Assembly: GCA_035578175.1 (NCBI GenBank)
Contig: JAQMRL010000008.1
Coordinates: 59,452,541 to 59,516,540, forward strand
DNA length: 64,000 nt
Direction: 5' to 3'
Source of the DNA: Catonia carolina
Lineage: Eukaryota; Arthropoda; Insecta; Hemiptera; Achilidae
The position numbers were made by a program, and so were the translations under genes. Positions within the stretch are counted from its first letter, which is position 1. Every line of letters starts with the position of its first letter. Positions 1 through 10,463 of this stretch are shown piece by piece. Below the pieces are notes generated by a model. That model ran no database searches and had not been told where the DNA came from. It saw only the letters and a list, made by a program, of their open reading frames with translations.

Positions 1-1240
1 TTCAGAATAAATTAAATACACCAAAATTATTGTGTGAATTTATTTGCACGGATCAGGTAGTATAATTTATGTAGAAAATCGTAACAGCGAAATGAATTTG
101 TTTGAGTCATTTCTAAAATAAAATCCTTCTAACGAGAATATGAAAGAATCACGGGAAATATTTTTGTTAAGAAAACGAATGAAAAAACCGTGGTTGCTAT
201 TTTTAGAAATATCGGAGGGTGAAGTTAGATCTCGGATGCTTGGAAACTATGTTACTAGAAAAGGAAACATCTGTCTGTAGTGATAATAGTTGAAAAAGCT
301 GGTTTAGGTCCCATGGTATCAATAAAACAACCATTCTATGTTTTATGAAGTTTGTAATTTTTTTAGTACATCCATATTTTTGCTACTTTTAAAATATTAA
401 ATGTAGAGAAACCCTTAACAAGAACGAATGCATTTCTGCTGTCAAATTTGAAATGTATTATGTTTGTGCAGCAGGTTTTTTTTTGTTTTATGTGTGTATT
501 TTGTGGGGTGAAATTCTGACGGGGTTCTTGAACTGGAATGGGGGGAAGGCAAGGTCAATAACAGTTATATAGAGCGGTTTGTGCGTCTATCTCAGGGCTC
601 AGTTTCAACGTCGGGCATATGGAATTGAACAGCAAGCAATATCATAGCGAGAGCGTTGTGTTTGTAATATATTCCACAGTCCAAGCAATGTGGGTGCATA
701 ATCAAATTGCCTTCAGTATTGTATACCGAAACGACCCCGCTGGCTAAACCATAACAGGAAGTTTGTTTCATAAACCCCTCTTCTATTTTTTCATATTATT
801 TTCTTCATGTTGTTTATTATATCATTTTTATCCTCAATTTGTCACACTTTCAATTATCTTTCCTAGAATACATACTTTACCTACAGAATGTCTACTCTGT
901 TAGTTTATTATTAACGTAAATGATCTATCGAATCATGGAATGACCAGACATCTATAATTTAATTTATCATTAATATGAATTTAATTAACTACGCTCATGT
1001 AATATCAATCGATTCTGTATACGTTTACTGCATCTATGCTAACTTGAACTTAATGAAATCAGATCTTCTCTGACATCAAATCTTGATGTTGGTTGCTGCA
1101 CTGGACAGTAATTATCGTTTAGCTACTCCAAATGATCTTAGTGCTTCATCTAAAAACATGTATAGTATTTTTTATTTGTCTATAAACAAATTTTATATTG
1201 AACCCTCTTGTCAAACCTTAAAATTCAATACTTCCTCTTG
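1..1240. other. AT-rich stretch, no gene seen
   Basis: No open frame here resembles a known protein. Short frames, for example one of 64 codons at 1083-1277, have no recognisable motif. I saw no tRNA-like or terminal-repeat structure. Confidence 0.5.
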
Positions 1241-2033
1241 TTCTCACAATCAAGGATTAGGCTTCCGCATGTTCTGACTCATAACAGTGACAAACTACTG
1301 AATTATTGCCATCTTGTGCGTGGCCTTCCAATCTCTCTCCTCCCCTTTGGTCTGTATTGCAAAACACTGAGGTGATCCTTCCCGAAGGCATTCTCTCTAC
1401 GTGCTCCCTCCATCGATTACGATATTCTGCAATCTTCCCATTCAGGTTGTAAATATCCAGTTCCGTTTTTATGTCCTCATTTCTTAGTTTGTCCCTACGA
1501 CGGAACCTTTTGTTCTTCGCAGGAATCGCATCTCTGCCACCTGAACTCTACTACTCTTTGGTCTGGTAGTAATGCACGACTCGCTACCATAGATTAGGAC
1601 TGGGCCAGCCATCAACTTGTAAAACTTTATCAGGGTTTCTTTTCTTGTTTTCCTCCCTAGGGTTCTATTAATATTGCCACACACTGCTTGGAATTTGCCA
1701 AATTTCTTCTCTATGTACAAATCTTGATCAAACCCGATGTCACATCCTGAATAATTGCATTGTGATACTAGTTCGAGCACTACATCATTTACCACAAAAT
1801 TTTAGACCTGGTAGGGTGTTGACCAGTAAATGCTTTGACTTTTTTACGGAAACATTAAAATTATATTTTTTCATTGATTTTTCTTTTAAAACATATACCG
1901 ACCTCTGAAGCTCATCTTCACTATATTGCACAATCCACAAATTCAATATCAATATTTTTGTATGTAAATATTTCAATATTATTACTATTATAGCAGGAAG
2001 TAAGTGAAGGTAAGATACGTTGGTTTGTCTCAC
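1241..2033 (-). pseudogene. LINE reverse transcriptase C-terminal relic
   Basis: This is the decayed 3' part of a non-LTR retrotransposon pol gene read on the minus strand. Two frames together carry the usual post-catalytic RT signature: a YSEDELQRSVYVLKEK stretch, KKYNFNVSVKKSKHL, NYSGCDIGFDQDLYIEKKFG, LGRKTRKETLIKFYK, LIYGSESC and AAEMRFLRR-like text. A frame change near 1790 separates the halves, and the palm with its catalytic aspartates is not present. The same family recurs at 54.05-54.69 kb, and a related one at 55.2-55.7 kb. The clade (RTE, CR1, Jockey or other) cannot be assigned from this fragment. It is non-functional. Confidence 0.75.
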
Positions 2034-3422
2034 TTTGGCGGATGAAAAATAAAAAAATTATCTCTACGTTGTAATTTTAAAAGAGATTAGTGATTTTATT
2101 TATGAACTGACGAAACTGTGAAGAATTTACCCAGTACCAACCCTCAGGTCATACTGTCATAACAGATCCTTTCTTTTCGTCCTCGTTACTTATATTGTCC
2201 GTCTACGATTGTCGGGCCTTCTACCTTTCAAAGGATTGTTCCTTCAAATTTATCTACTTCTCTTAGACCTCTGGTAATTCTAACGGTAATGCTTACAAAA
2301 AAAAGTTAAGTTAATTACCCGTTAATTTTTTTTCAAAATTGAAATAGAATTCTTTGAAGATAATCATAACTACTAACGTAACTTAGTAAACTACAATATT
2401 TTAATTAAAAAGTTTCTGCGCAAATTACTTTTCATAATATTATTACAGTAAAAAAACTAAAAGTTAATGGGTAAATTAATTCCAAAACTACACGAGCTCG
2501 AAGAACATTTTTTTAATTGTTTCATTTTGTAACTTCCGATTTTTTACATGATGATTTTAATAAAATTAAAATTTTTTCAGCCACGAAATGAAAAATTCTT
2601 TTATATTTTACTTCTCTTCGTTTTAGAATACTTGCAGAATTTATTTTTAATACTTCACTCTATTATCTTGCAACTAAATTTGCATTCTTCTGTATTATTA
2701 TGTACTTTTTTTTTAGTAAAAACGATTTTGTTTCGTGTATTCAGCACTGAAATGTGTTTTCTAGGAATTAAATTCTTTTAAAATATTTGTAATAAAGTAA
2801 GGAAATGAAAATGTAATTCTGAATTTTATTTTCTGGTGCATTGAATTGGAGTTTTTCCAATTTTTTCTCCCTCTAACCAGATCGTTAAATCGTTATGTTG
2901 TTAGTATTTCTATTGTGTCTCTTTTCAAATAATGCAAAAATCTGTTTTAATGTTGTGATTTATAATTTTATAGATATTTACTTCATGGTGTACCCATTAT
3001 AATATCTGTTATTGTTCAGTTTTCGTTTTGTCAGAAAACTGTTATGGATTCGTAACATAATACAGCTGCATAATCGAAGTCACGTGAAAAAGTGGTTGTC
3101 ACTAGGATATTTCCTGCTTATAATTATTATTGCAGTTATAAAATTGTAGAAAATTATTTTTGAGCAAGATAGTGTAATTAATTATTTTAAAGCTATTACT
3201 TGAAATACGATGCAAAAGAGAACATATTGCAATCTTAAACAAAAAGCTGGGAAATTGTTCAGGGCATATTATGTGAAATAGTGATATTGTTTTGAATATT
3301 TTCGATTGTAACAAGCGATGATACAGTGTTGTTGGCAAATAATCTTGACGGCCTTCAACATCTGATCGACTTATGAGTAGTTTCAGTAAATGAGCCGAGA
3401 GTATGACTTGAATATCAGTATT
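2034..3422. other. AT-rich stretch, no gene seen
   Basis: No coding or RNA gene is recognised. A weak inverted pair (about 2303-2335 and 2452-2483, core TTAATTACCCGTTAA) may be the ends of an old MITE of about 180 bp, but it is too diverged to call. A minus-strand open frame of 133 codons at 3102-3503 runs through repeat sequence and has no motif. Confidence 0.45.
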
Positions 3423-3472
3423 TAAAATCTGGTGTGAACACTCACACGAATTTCTCTTGACAGTGTAAATAT
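3423..3472 (-). repeat. HINE-like 3' end fragment
   Basis: About 50 bases match the 3' terminus of the HINE-like family in reverse: the terminal hairpin (GGTGTGAACACTCACAC) followed by TTTCTCTTGaC. The rest of the copy is absent. A SINE-390 begins immediately after it. Confidence 0.6.
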
Positions 3473-3480
3473 TGATACTG

Positions 3481-3745
3481 TTGTTATACACGTCATCAGC
3501 CAAAGGCTGGTTTGAACCTCAAAAGGCTTTACTAAGTGAAATCGAAGAGTGCGGTGGTTTACCATGCCTTTCTCACTGATTGGAAAATTATGCGTGTCAT
3601 CTCACCAGGCTTTACGAAATGCAACTACTTTCCACCCTGCAAACTGCAACTGTGACTTGTGTCTTTTACATCTCTACCTCTTCTGTTCGTAAATGTATCA
3701 GTCATATAGTTGGCTGACCATGTGATAAGAAATAGAACTATTTTT
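3481..3745 (-). repeat. SINE-390 copy, internally deleted
   Basis: Begins with the reverse of the family's 3' end (catcagccaaaggctggttt). It keeps the TTTACTAAGT palindrome region and the tttccaccctgcaaa block. It then jumps to the GTGTCTTTTACA...GAACTATTTTT block, so the central gagtaatgaatttc part is missing. It abuts a second copy in the same orientation. Confidence 0.8.
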
Positions 3746-4135
3746 GTTGTGGTTTAGGTGATCAGCCTAAGGCTTGTTTGAACCTTTAGAGGCTTTACTA
3801 AGTAAAATCGAAGGGTGAGGTAGTATACCTTACTTTTATCATTGATTGGAAAAGTGTGCGTGCCATCTTGCCAGGCTCTCCGAAAAGCATCTACTTTCCA
3901 CCCTGCAAATGACACCTTAACTTCATTCACCACAGGGTCAGCCTGTATAATGAAATTAATTACTTTCAGAGGAGATAACTGTGGTTAGTGTCTTTTACAC
4001 CTTAAAACTTCTGTTCTTAAATGATTCAGTCTTTTAATTGACTGATCATGTGATATGAAACAGAACTACGTTTGTAGTCCTGGAACTATCAGATCGAGTC
4101 CAATTAATTTAAGACTCCACTTTCATGTTATGGGC
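3746..4135 (-). repeat. SINE-390 copy, full length
   Basis: A complete but diverged copy of about 390 bp, from gttgtggtttaggtgatcag to tcatgttatgggc. It is head-to-tail with the previous copy, so the two form a direct tandem pair. Confidence 0.85.
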
Positions 4136-4168
4136 CTCGCCAGCGTTATGAATGTGTAGGGCATCATG

Positions 4169-4222
4169 GTGTATGTGTTGTGTGTGTGCGTGCGTGCGCG
4201 CGCGTGTGTGTGTGTGTGTGTG
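4169..4222. repeat. (GT)n/(GC)n microsatellite
   Basis: Alternating purine-pyrimidine tract with a GC-only core (gcgcgcgcg) flanked by GT repeats. Unlike the tracts elsewhere in the window, it is not inside a recognisable HINE-like copy. Confidence 0.9.
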
Positions 4223-4945
4223 TTAAAAGAAGTGTGGTTTCTGTGAAGCAAGTATGATTGTTTTGTGTAGTGTAAGAAATAGGTTAGTAATTGACATCTT
4301 GTTTGAATTACTCTTTGAATCACTTTACAATAATATTATTAAAAAATGTGTTTTATTTATTTACAAAATTAATAAATTTCTCATTTTTTGTTTGTTCCAG
4401 GTATTGTACAGTTTTCCTTTCATGATAAGTTATTTGTCTATTATGCCTAGGGTAAGTTTTAATCCATATTTATTTTTGTGTCAGTTTTTTTAAATTTTAA
4501 AAACAAAGTGGCAGTGAATTTAATCTTTCTTCCCCGTAGGCAGTAATAAAGTAATTTTTCAGTATGATGTAGGCGTAAAGGATTTAGTTGTCTTTGTTTT
4601 TAACAGTGATTAATGAAATTCTATAATGAATGACGTTGAATAGCCTACTCTAGTTGTTTTATAACCTTGTATGATATTTTTTGAACTAAAAAGACGCTCT
4701 CATTCAGTACTAACGTTAAAAAATAACTTAAATAATATAATAAATTCTCTGATATCCGGAACAGATGAGGATACGTGTTTGACGGTTATAAAAATTTTCT
4801 GGATATTAAAAATTTACGTATCTAATAAATAAATATTTTACAGTATGCTCATAATGTTGGAAGTCAGTTATTCAACATAACGTAGTATTTGGCATCAAAA
4901 TAGTATGTGCAATTATATGTAGGGTTAACTTCAACTATTTAACCT
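4223..4945. other. AT-rich stretch, no gene seen
   Basis: A 79-codon frame at 4254-4493 is hydrophobic and AT-driven, with no motif. No repeat family is recognised. Confidence 0.4.
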
Positions 4946-4991
4946 TTGTTGTGTAGGTCATCAACCGAAATTCTGGTTTGAACTTTTAGAC

Positions 4992-5768
4992 CAGTGATTC
5001 TCAACCTTTTTTGCTCCCCGGCCCCCAAATTGTAAAAAAAATAAAATTAATATTACGCAACCCCCCCCCCCTTATAATAATAGTAAGTCTTACTATTAAT
5101 AATTGAATTTTGACTGTAATTATAAAAGTAAATTGGTTTTTTAATATTATACAGTAAATAAATATTCCAGTATTTAAAAATATTTTCCGGTAGTATTTCC
5201 CGGAAGATAAAATGATTTCTCAAAGAGATAGGTACTAAATCCGTTTAGTGAAACCGTTGTTGCCACAGCTAAGTTACCAGTTGAGATTCACGACCGGCTC
5301 ATCGAAATGTCTGCCGAAAAAACGCTACAACTGCAATTTGCATCTGAAGATTTAAATACGTTTTGGCTTGCTCGATGACATGAATATGAAAATTTAGTCA
5401 CAGAAGCATTGAAAATGTGAAGATCTTTTCTACGTCTTATCTCTGCGAAAAGGGGGTTTCCTCTATGATTGCTCTTAAAACTTAATATAGGAATCGTATG
5501 TCATCACTCGAGAACAATTTACTTTTATATGCTTCTAACGAATATCCACGTATGAAGAAAATTTTAAATGGAAAAGCAAATGCAACTATCACATTAATAA
5601 TTAATTAATGATTAATTTCTTTTCTTTACAAGTAAGTGTACTTATTGCATGTTAGATTTTTATAAGTTTATAATAAATGATTTTTTCTCATAAAATGATT
5701 AAATGATTTCCTTATTTTTTAGCAACCCCCCTATAATATCACCACGACTCCCAGGTTGAGAATCATTG
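4992..5768 (+). mobile_element. hAT-family DNA transposon relic
   Basis: A 777-bp element with short inverted ends: CAGTGATTCTCAACCT on the left and AGGTTGAGAATCATTG on the right, one mismatch over the outer 13 bases. This is the classic hAT terminus. The flanking 8-mers TTTTAGAC and CTCTAGAC match at 6 of 8 positions, consistent with the 8-bp duplication made by hAT transposases. The interior keeps only the C-terminal part of the transposase, so this is a deletion derivative. Confidence 0.8.
5307..5608 (+). pseudogene. hAT transposase C-terminal fragment, broken
   Basis: The end of a hAT transposase, the dimerisation region. One frame from 5438 reads YLCEKGVSSMIALKT, an in-frame stop, then YRNRMSSLENNLL, and continues to a natural stop at 5608. 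The CEKGFS...LKTKYRNR pattern is the standard ZBED5/FAM200-type hAT signature. The upstream part (LQFASEDLNTFWLAR) is in the same general order but interrupted by stops. The zinc-finger and catalytic N-terminal regions are absent. Confidence 0.75.
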
Positions 5769-5834
5769 CTCTAGACTAAAGGTTTTACTAAGTAAAACGA
5801 GGAGTGAGGTGGTTTACCATGCCTTCCTCACTGA

Positions 5835-6822
5835 TACATTTACTCACTGATGACATTCGGTAAAACATAACATGTTATTCGAATACCAGACGTTTGAGCA
5901 TAAACTAATAATACGTTGATAAATATGAAAAATGTTTCGATTAAATTTATATGATGTTTAATTTTTCAACAGTAAAACAAGTTGGTTCCAGAGAGTCGTT
6001 AAATCATGTTTAATTTTGTTGGAGCAGGACTCAGACGTATAAAAATACGTCACAATTTGATGTCTGTCAAAACACAGTATAGTAGACAACTGTGTTACAC
6101 TATTTGATAAAATCGTACGTTCGTCCACAAAAGAAAGATGAAAATAGACAGTTGAAGTGGGGAGAAGTGATGTAGAATAGAAACAAATAAGACAGACACG
6201 TGTATAAATCCAAGGGTATAAAAACTTTACTGTTACTATGTCTAACTGTCTACCGCATAAAAGAATTTAAGAAAATACATTAGAGTGATCAACGGAGTGC
6301 AATTAATTTGGTAAAATAGTGAGACAGGTGTTTTTTGGTGGGGGATATATAGTATAGTAATAGCGACAGAAGATGTGTGGGAAATTGGATGGCGTTTGGC
6401 CAATGATAAAAGTAGCAAAAGAAGAAAGCAGATGGAAGAAAAGTCGAGATATATACACTGTACAACTCTGTACGTAGAAATACGTATTTCTGATCTAAAC
6501 GAACTTCACCGATCCAATAGACGGAGATTAACCGAACGAAGTACCCGAATTCAGTGTGTCACGAATGTTCCAAATCACCAATTTCCCCACTCCACGTCAT
6601 TCTTCCGTCATCCCTTACCAATTGATACTATGTATCTCTTTTTCCAATCGCATACTACGTGATCATGCACATCATCCCTTCTCTAGATGTAATCTACAAC
6701 TTTCCAATCCTTTTCAATTAAAAATCCATCGGTACAAGTTTTACTTCGATTTATTTAAATCGATATGCTTTCAGTTTAATAAAAAGTTGGGTAACATATT
6801 GAACATTTTAACTATCAAGAGG
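5835..6822. other. No gene recognised
   Basis: Frames of 95 codons (6375-6662) and 118 codons (6556-6912) overlap each other, lack any motif I know, and the second enters a HINE-like copy. I treat them as chance frames. Confidence 0.4.
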
Positions 6823-7006
6823 AAAAAAATCTGGTGTGAAATACTTGCACGACTTTCTCTTGACAATACGAATAATGAAAAATATAACCTAATATTAGTA
6901 ATAAAACATTAGAAATAAACATAAAAACAAAACCTTATTTTAATCATGAGTGAAAGACGCAAAATGAAAATCAACCTTAGTTTGGCTTAAAAATACGGAA
7001 ACTCAC

Positions 7007-7506
7007 TGTAGCGATCCGAAATTGACTTGACAGCTGGTTCTGTTTATATTTGGTTTATTGAAATAAATGTAAATAAAGCCAGCTGGTAGAAATAAAATAT
7101 TTAAAAATGTTTTAATTTTAATTTTTTGTATAAATAAAGGTGGTTGCTAGGCGGCTAGGAAGTTTATTAAAAAACAGAATTGTAAGAGTAATTTTAGTGT
7201 GACCTGGAGATCTAAAGGAGGAGGAGGTCATCACATTCATGCTTAATTGTTCAAATTATATATTTAATACATTATAAATACATAAATGAAACAATATTAG
7301 ATAAAGATTTATGTGTTATCATATTCATTATTTACAAAAAAGAGATGTTATATGGAAAGTACAAGACATTAAAAGATTGTAGAACGACATTATTAAAAGT
7401 AGCAAATAATTGTAACGTAACAAATTGTGTACATAAAAGAGATTATACATTATAGTTATATGAAGTTTAATATATTGATTTTGAATTTATTATTTGTTAT
7501 ATTACA
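7007..7506. mobile_element. Probable solo LTR inside a HINE-like copy
   Basis: A 500-bp insert begins TGTAGCGATCC and ends ATATTACA, so it has TG...CA ends with TGTA/TACA symmetry. It is flanked by TCAC at 7003-7006 and 7507-7510, a 4-bp target duplication as Gypsy-type integrases make. It contains a TATAAATAAAGG stretch and no coding sequence. A solo LTR formed by LTR-LTR recombination is the simplest reading. A short TIR element is the alternative. Confidence 0.5.
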
Positions 7507-7511
7507 TCACT

Positions 7512-7901
7512 GCCCATAGCAGACAGGTGGAGTGTCAAATTATTTACACTCAATCTGTTAGTTGCAGGGCTAAAATAAATAGTTCTGTTTCTTGTCACAT
7601 GGTCAGCCAATTAAATGACTGAATCATTTAAGAACAGAAGAGGTAGAGGTGTAAAAGACACTTATCAGAGTTATCTCCTCTGAAAGTAATGAATTTCATT
7701 ATACAGCCAGACCCTGTGGTGAATGAAGTGAAGGTGTCATTTGCAGAGTGGAAAATATGTGCTTTTCAGAGGGCCCGGCATGCTGATAAGCGTACTTTTC
7801 CATTCAGTGAGGAAGGCAATGGTAAACCACCTCACTCCTCGTTTTACTTAGTAAAACCTCTACAGGTTCAAACCAGCCTTTCGGCTGATGACCTAAACAA
7901 C
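7512..7901 (+). repeat. SINE-390, full-length reference copy with 13-bp TSD
   Basis: This copy defines the family. It is exactly 390 bp, from gcccatagcagacaggtgg to gatgacctaaacaac. The 13-mer ATATTACATCACT occurs immediately before (7499-7511) and immediately after (7902-7914), a perfect target-site duplication of the kind made by LINE-driven retroposition. The head is not recognisably tRNA- or 5S-derived. Near the 3' end there are two adjacent palindromes, GTTTTACTTAGTAAAAC and CCTCTAGAGG (CCTCTACAGG here), and a B-box-like GGTTCAAACC. Copies often end in (AAC)n. An 80-codon frame at 7689-7931 lies inside it and is probably incidental. Confidence 0.85.
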
Positions 7902-8617
7902 ATATTACATCACTCTTTCACGCTAAAGTAAACTCTGTACAGAAAAATGCTTAAAAAAAGTTATAGATCTTTGAATTTCCTATAAATTTGATTATATATC
8001 TTTGTCGTAAAATGCATACTAAGGTTGAAATCTTAAAAAACCGATTTTTTATACGTTTTCTTGAGAAAAAAAATAGAAATCGCTAATTACCGCTTAACTA
8101 GGCGTTATACAAAACATGTTTGAAATAAAAGTTGTAGGATTTTAAATTCTCTACAACTTTTATTATATACATTTGTTATATACATTAAAAAAACAATTTT
8201 TTTACCAGAAAACAGCCTCCCCAAGAATTTTAGTAGACATAGCGCCTACCCTATCTTGTAGAGCATAAAAAATGTAGTAAATGAGGCGATTTAATAAAAA
8301 ATTGTAGGTGCAGTTTTTGATAAATCGCAAAAATGTGAAAAATGACACGGATAAACTACTTCTTCCGGTTGACCGATTTTGATGAAAATGTTCGTATCGA
8401 GTTCTCTAGTGGTATGTAACTTAAGTTTCAAGTTCGTACGATGTTCCGTTTTGGAGATATTTTGTTCACACATAGACGAATCGCTAAAAACATATTTTTT
8501 GGGTTCAGGGGGTCTGAAAACATGTAGATTCGGTGAAAATTCGATTTAGAATAATCGACATAAAAACAATACTTTACTTCCTTTATTATAGTCATATAGG
8601 CAAGGGAAAGTAAAAAA

Positions 8618-8993
8618 AACTTCCCGAACTGTCGGTTAGATAATAATTAAAACAAAATTATTTAATGAATTGTTTTTCCTATATGTCATCGTTACTATTT
8701 TAGTACAAAAATAAATTTTTTTGGCCCGCATATTTTAAATTATGTGATCAAGAATTATTCACCAGCAGTAATTCTGTAGGGGTAGGTACAATCTATATTG
8801 ACAAAAATAACTACTAATATGCAGAAAACATTCGGTTCGATGCCAGGCTGATTAAAAACATTACCTGCTTAATTTCGTTGTAACTTATGACTACTAAATA
8901 CAATACAGTAGTAAATTTTTTAAAAAGTACAAAAGTAAAATTATTCCGATACCTAATCCTAGGTTCGTAGGGGATATGGGTTTAATAAAAAAT
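8618..8993. other. No gene recognised
   Basis: AT-rich intergenic sequence between a HINE-like copy and a SINE, with nothing recognised. Confidence 0.4.
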
Positions 8994-9334
8994 GTTGTTA
9001 AAGTCAACAGCTGAATGGCTGGTTTGAACCTCTAGAGGTTTTACTAAGTAAAACGAGGAGTGAGGTGGTTTACACTTACCTTCCTTACTGAGTTAAAAAA
9101 AAGGGTTATCAGCATGCCAGGCCCTCTGTAAAGCATCTACTTTCCACCCTTCAAATGACACCGCCACTTCATTCACCACAATGTCTGGCTGTATAGTGAA
9201 ATTCATTACCTTTCAGAGCAGATAACTCTGACTAGTGTCTTTTACACATCTACTCTTCTGTTCTTAAATAGTTCAGTTATATAATTGGTTGACATGTGAT
9301 AAGAAACATAACTATTTTTCGTAGCCCTGAAACT
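8994..9334 (-). repeat. SINE-390 copy, head truncated
   Basis: Runs from ttgttaaagtcaacagctga to gccctgaaacta, so the final 50 bp or so (the family's 5' head) are missing. It faces the next copy at 9376-9772, making an inverted pair separated by about 40 bp. Confidence 0.8.
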
Positions 9335-9375
9335 AAAAGAAGTATGTATGTTTTTCAATTTTTCGTAGAAAATAT

Positions 9376-9772
9376 GCCCAAAACGGGCAGGTGGAGTGTT
9401 ATTTTAATTGCACTCTATCTGTTTGGTCCAGGGCTAAAAAAAAGTTCTGTTTGTTATCACATAGTCAGCCACTTAGGTTATATGACTGAACTATTTAAGA
9501 ACAGAAGAGGTGGAGGTGTAAAAGACCCTAGTCAGAGTTATCTCCTCTGAGAGTAATGAATTTCACTATGTAGCCAGACCCTGTGGTGAATGAAGTGAAG
9601 GTGTCATTTGCAGGGTGGAAAGTGAGTGCTTTTCGGAGGGCCTGGCATGCTGATAAGCATACTCTTTCAACTCAGTGAGGAAGGCAATTGTAAACCACCT
9701 TACTCCTCGTCTTTACTTAGTAAAACCTCTAGAGGTTCAAACCAGCCTTTCGGCTGTTGACCTAAACAACAA
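9376..9772 (+). repeat. SINE-390 with 12-bp TSD
   Basis: A 397-bp copy, bracketed by CGTAGAAAATAT at 9364-9375 and 9773-9784. The duplicated target is HINE-like sequence, so this SINE is younger than the HINE-like copy. It ends ctaaacaacaa. Confidence 0.85.
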
Positions 9773-10121
9773 CGTAGAAAATATTGTTTTTTGTAACATT
9801 GCTATTTAATATGCGATTTAGGGCAAAAGTATAAGTAATAAAAGTTATAAAACTTTTAAAAATCTGCAAATATTCGTTCAAGCGTTATTTTGTACAACGT
9901 TTAGTTGCGTCAATTATTTATTTTTTTCATCAAAGTGAGTAAACAATTAATATATTGCAACCTTCGTATGCATTTCACGATAAAAGAGTATATTTTTAAA
10001 GTTATAGAAATTTAAAAATTTACAATTTTATTTAAGCGTTTTCTTCTGCAGCGCCTAGCTTATCGTCAATTAGTGATTTTCCGTATTTTTAAGCCAAAAT
10101 GAAGTTACACTGCTTTACATT

Positions 10122-10258
10122 ATTTATTTAAAGTCCGCATCAACAGTTCGGTCGTTAGCGACTACTGTGGGTTATCTAACTGGAACAGTGGGTTTATACA
10201 TGTAAAAATTCCAGACTCTGGCCGGGAATCGAACCCGGGACCTTTGCGTGGTAATCTA
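10122..10258 (-). repeat. tRNA-SINE-G fragment
   Basis: Reverse copy carrying GGGAATCGAACCCGGGACCT, the complement of a perfect B box (GGTTCGATTCC), and the 3' unit tcaacagttcggtcgttagcgac. The A-box head is truncated after gcgtgg. It lies within the HINE-like backbone. Confidence 0.8.
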
Positions 10259-10291
10259 GCATAATTCAACCGTGATTAAAATTAAGTTATA

Positions 10292-10463
10292 GCCGCCTCC
10301 GTAGGGTAGTAGTTAGCGCGTTAGCCTACCACGCGGAGATCCCGGGTTCGATTCGCGGCCAGGGTCTGGATTTTTCCTTAAGTCAACACCCACAGTTTCA
10401 GACATAGTCCATCGTACTCGCAGAAAATCAAGCATTGGTCGCTACTTTAAATAAAAAATAAAT
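10292..10463 (+). repeat. tRNA-SINE-G copy
   Basis: The head reads gccgcctccgtagggtagta, followed by GTTAGCGCG (A-box region), GCCTACCACGCGG (anticodon-arm region like tRNA-Gly-GCC) and CCCGGGTTCGATTCG (B box). The tail unit follows, through gtcgctactttaaataaa. It is not a functional tRNA because the 5' and 3' ends do not pair as an acceptor stem. It is inverted relative to the fragment 34 bp upstream. Confidence 0.8.

Larger units (their letters stand above)
4946..5834 (-). repeat. SINE-390 copy split by a hAT element
   Basis: The left piece (4946-4991) carries ttgttgtgtaggtcatcaac through gaacttttagac. The right piece resumes after the hAT target duplication with taaaggttttactaag and runs to gccttcctcactgat. 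The head of the SINE beyond that is missing. The split shows that the SINE was in place before the hAT element landed. Confidence 0.75.
6823..8617 (-). mobile_element. HINE-like element, interrupted by a solo LTR and a SINE
   Basis: The low-coordinate piece (6823-7006) is the family 3' end: terminal hairpin, CTTTCTCTTG sub-terminal motif and the ataacctaatattagt block. The high-coordinate piece (7911-8617) holds the rest, including tcactctttcacgct, tctacaacttttatt, gcgcctaccctatcttgtag, ttccggttgaccgattttg and the 5' end GGCAAGGGAAAGT (reverse sense). The 7007-7910 gap is explained by a solo LTR plus a SINE-390. No protein is encoded. The (GT)n tract is nearly lost (ttgttcacacatagacg). Confidence 0.8.

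Noticed and set aside
3481..4135. Regularly repeated blocks considered as a CRISPR-like array
   Set aside because: The repeats are long SINE copies without short unique spacers, and the genome is eukaryotic.
7007..7506. Reading the 500-bp insert as an extended SINE-390 5' part
   Set aside because: The SINE's 13-bp duplication starts inside the insert's end, and other SINE copies lack this sequence, so the two are separate insertions.
10292..10365. Possible tRNA-Gly gene (A and B boxes present)
   Set aside because: The ends do not pair as an acceptor stem, and the sequence continues into the SINE tail found in other copies.
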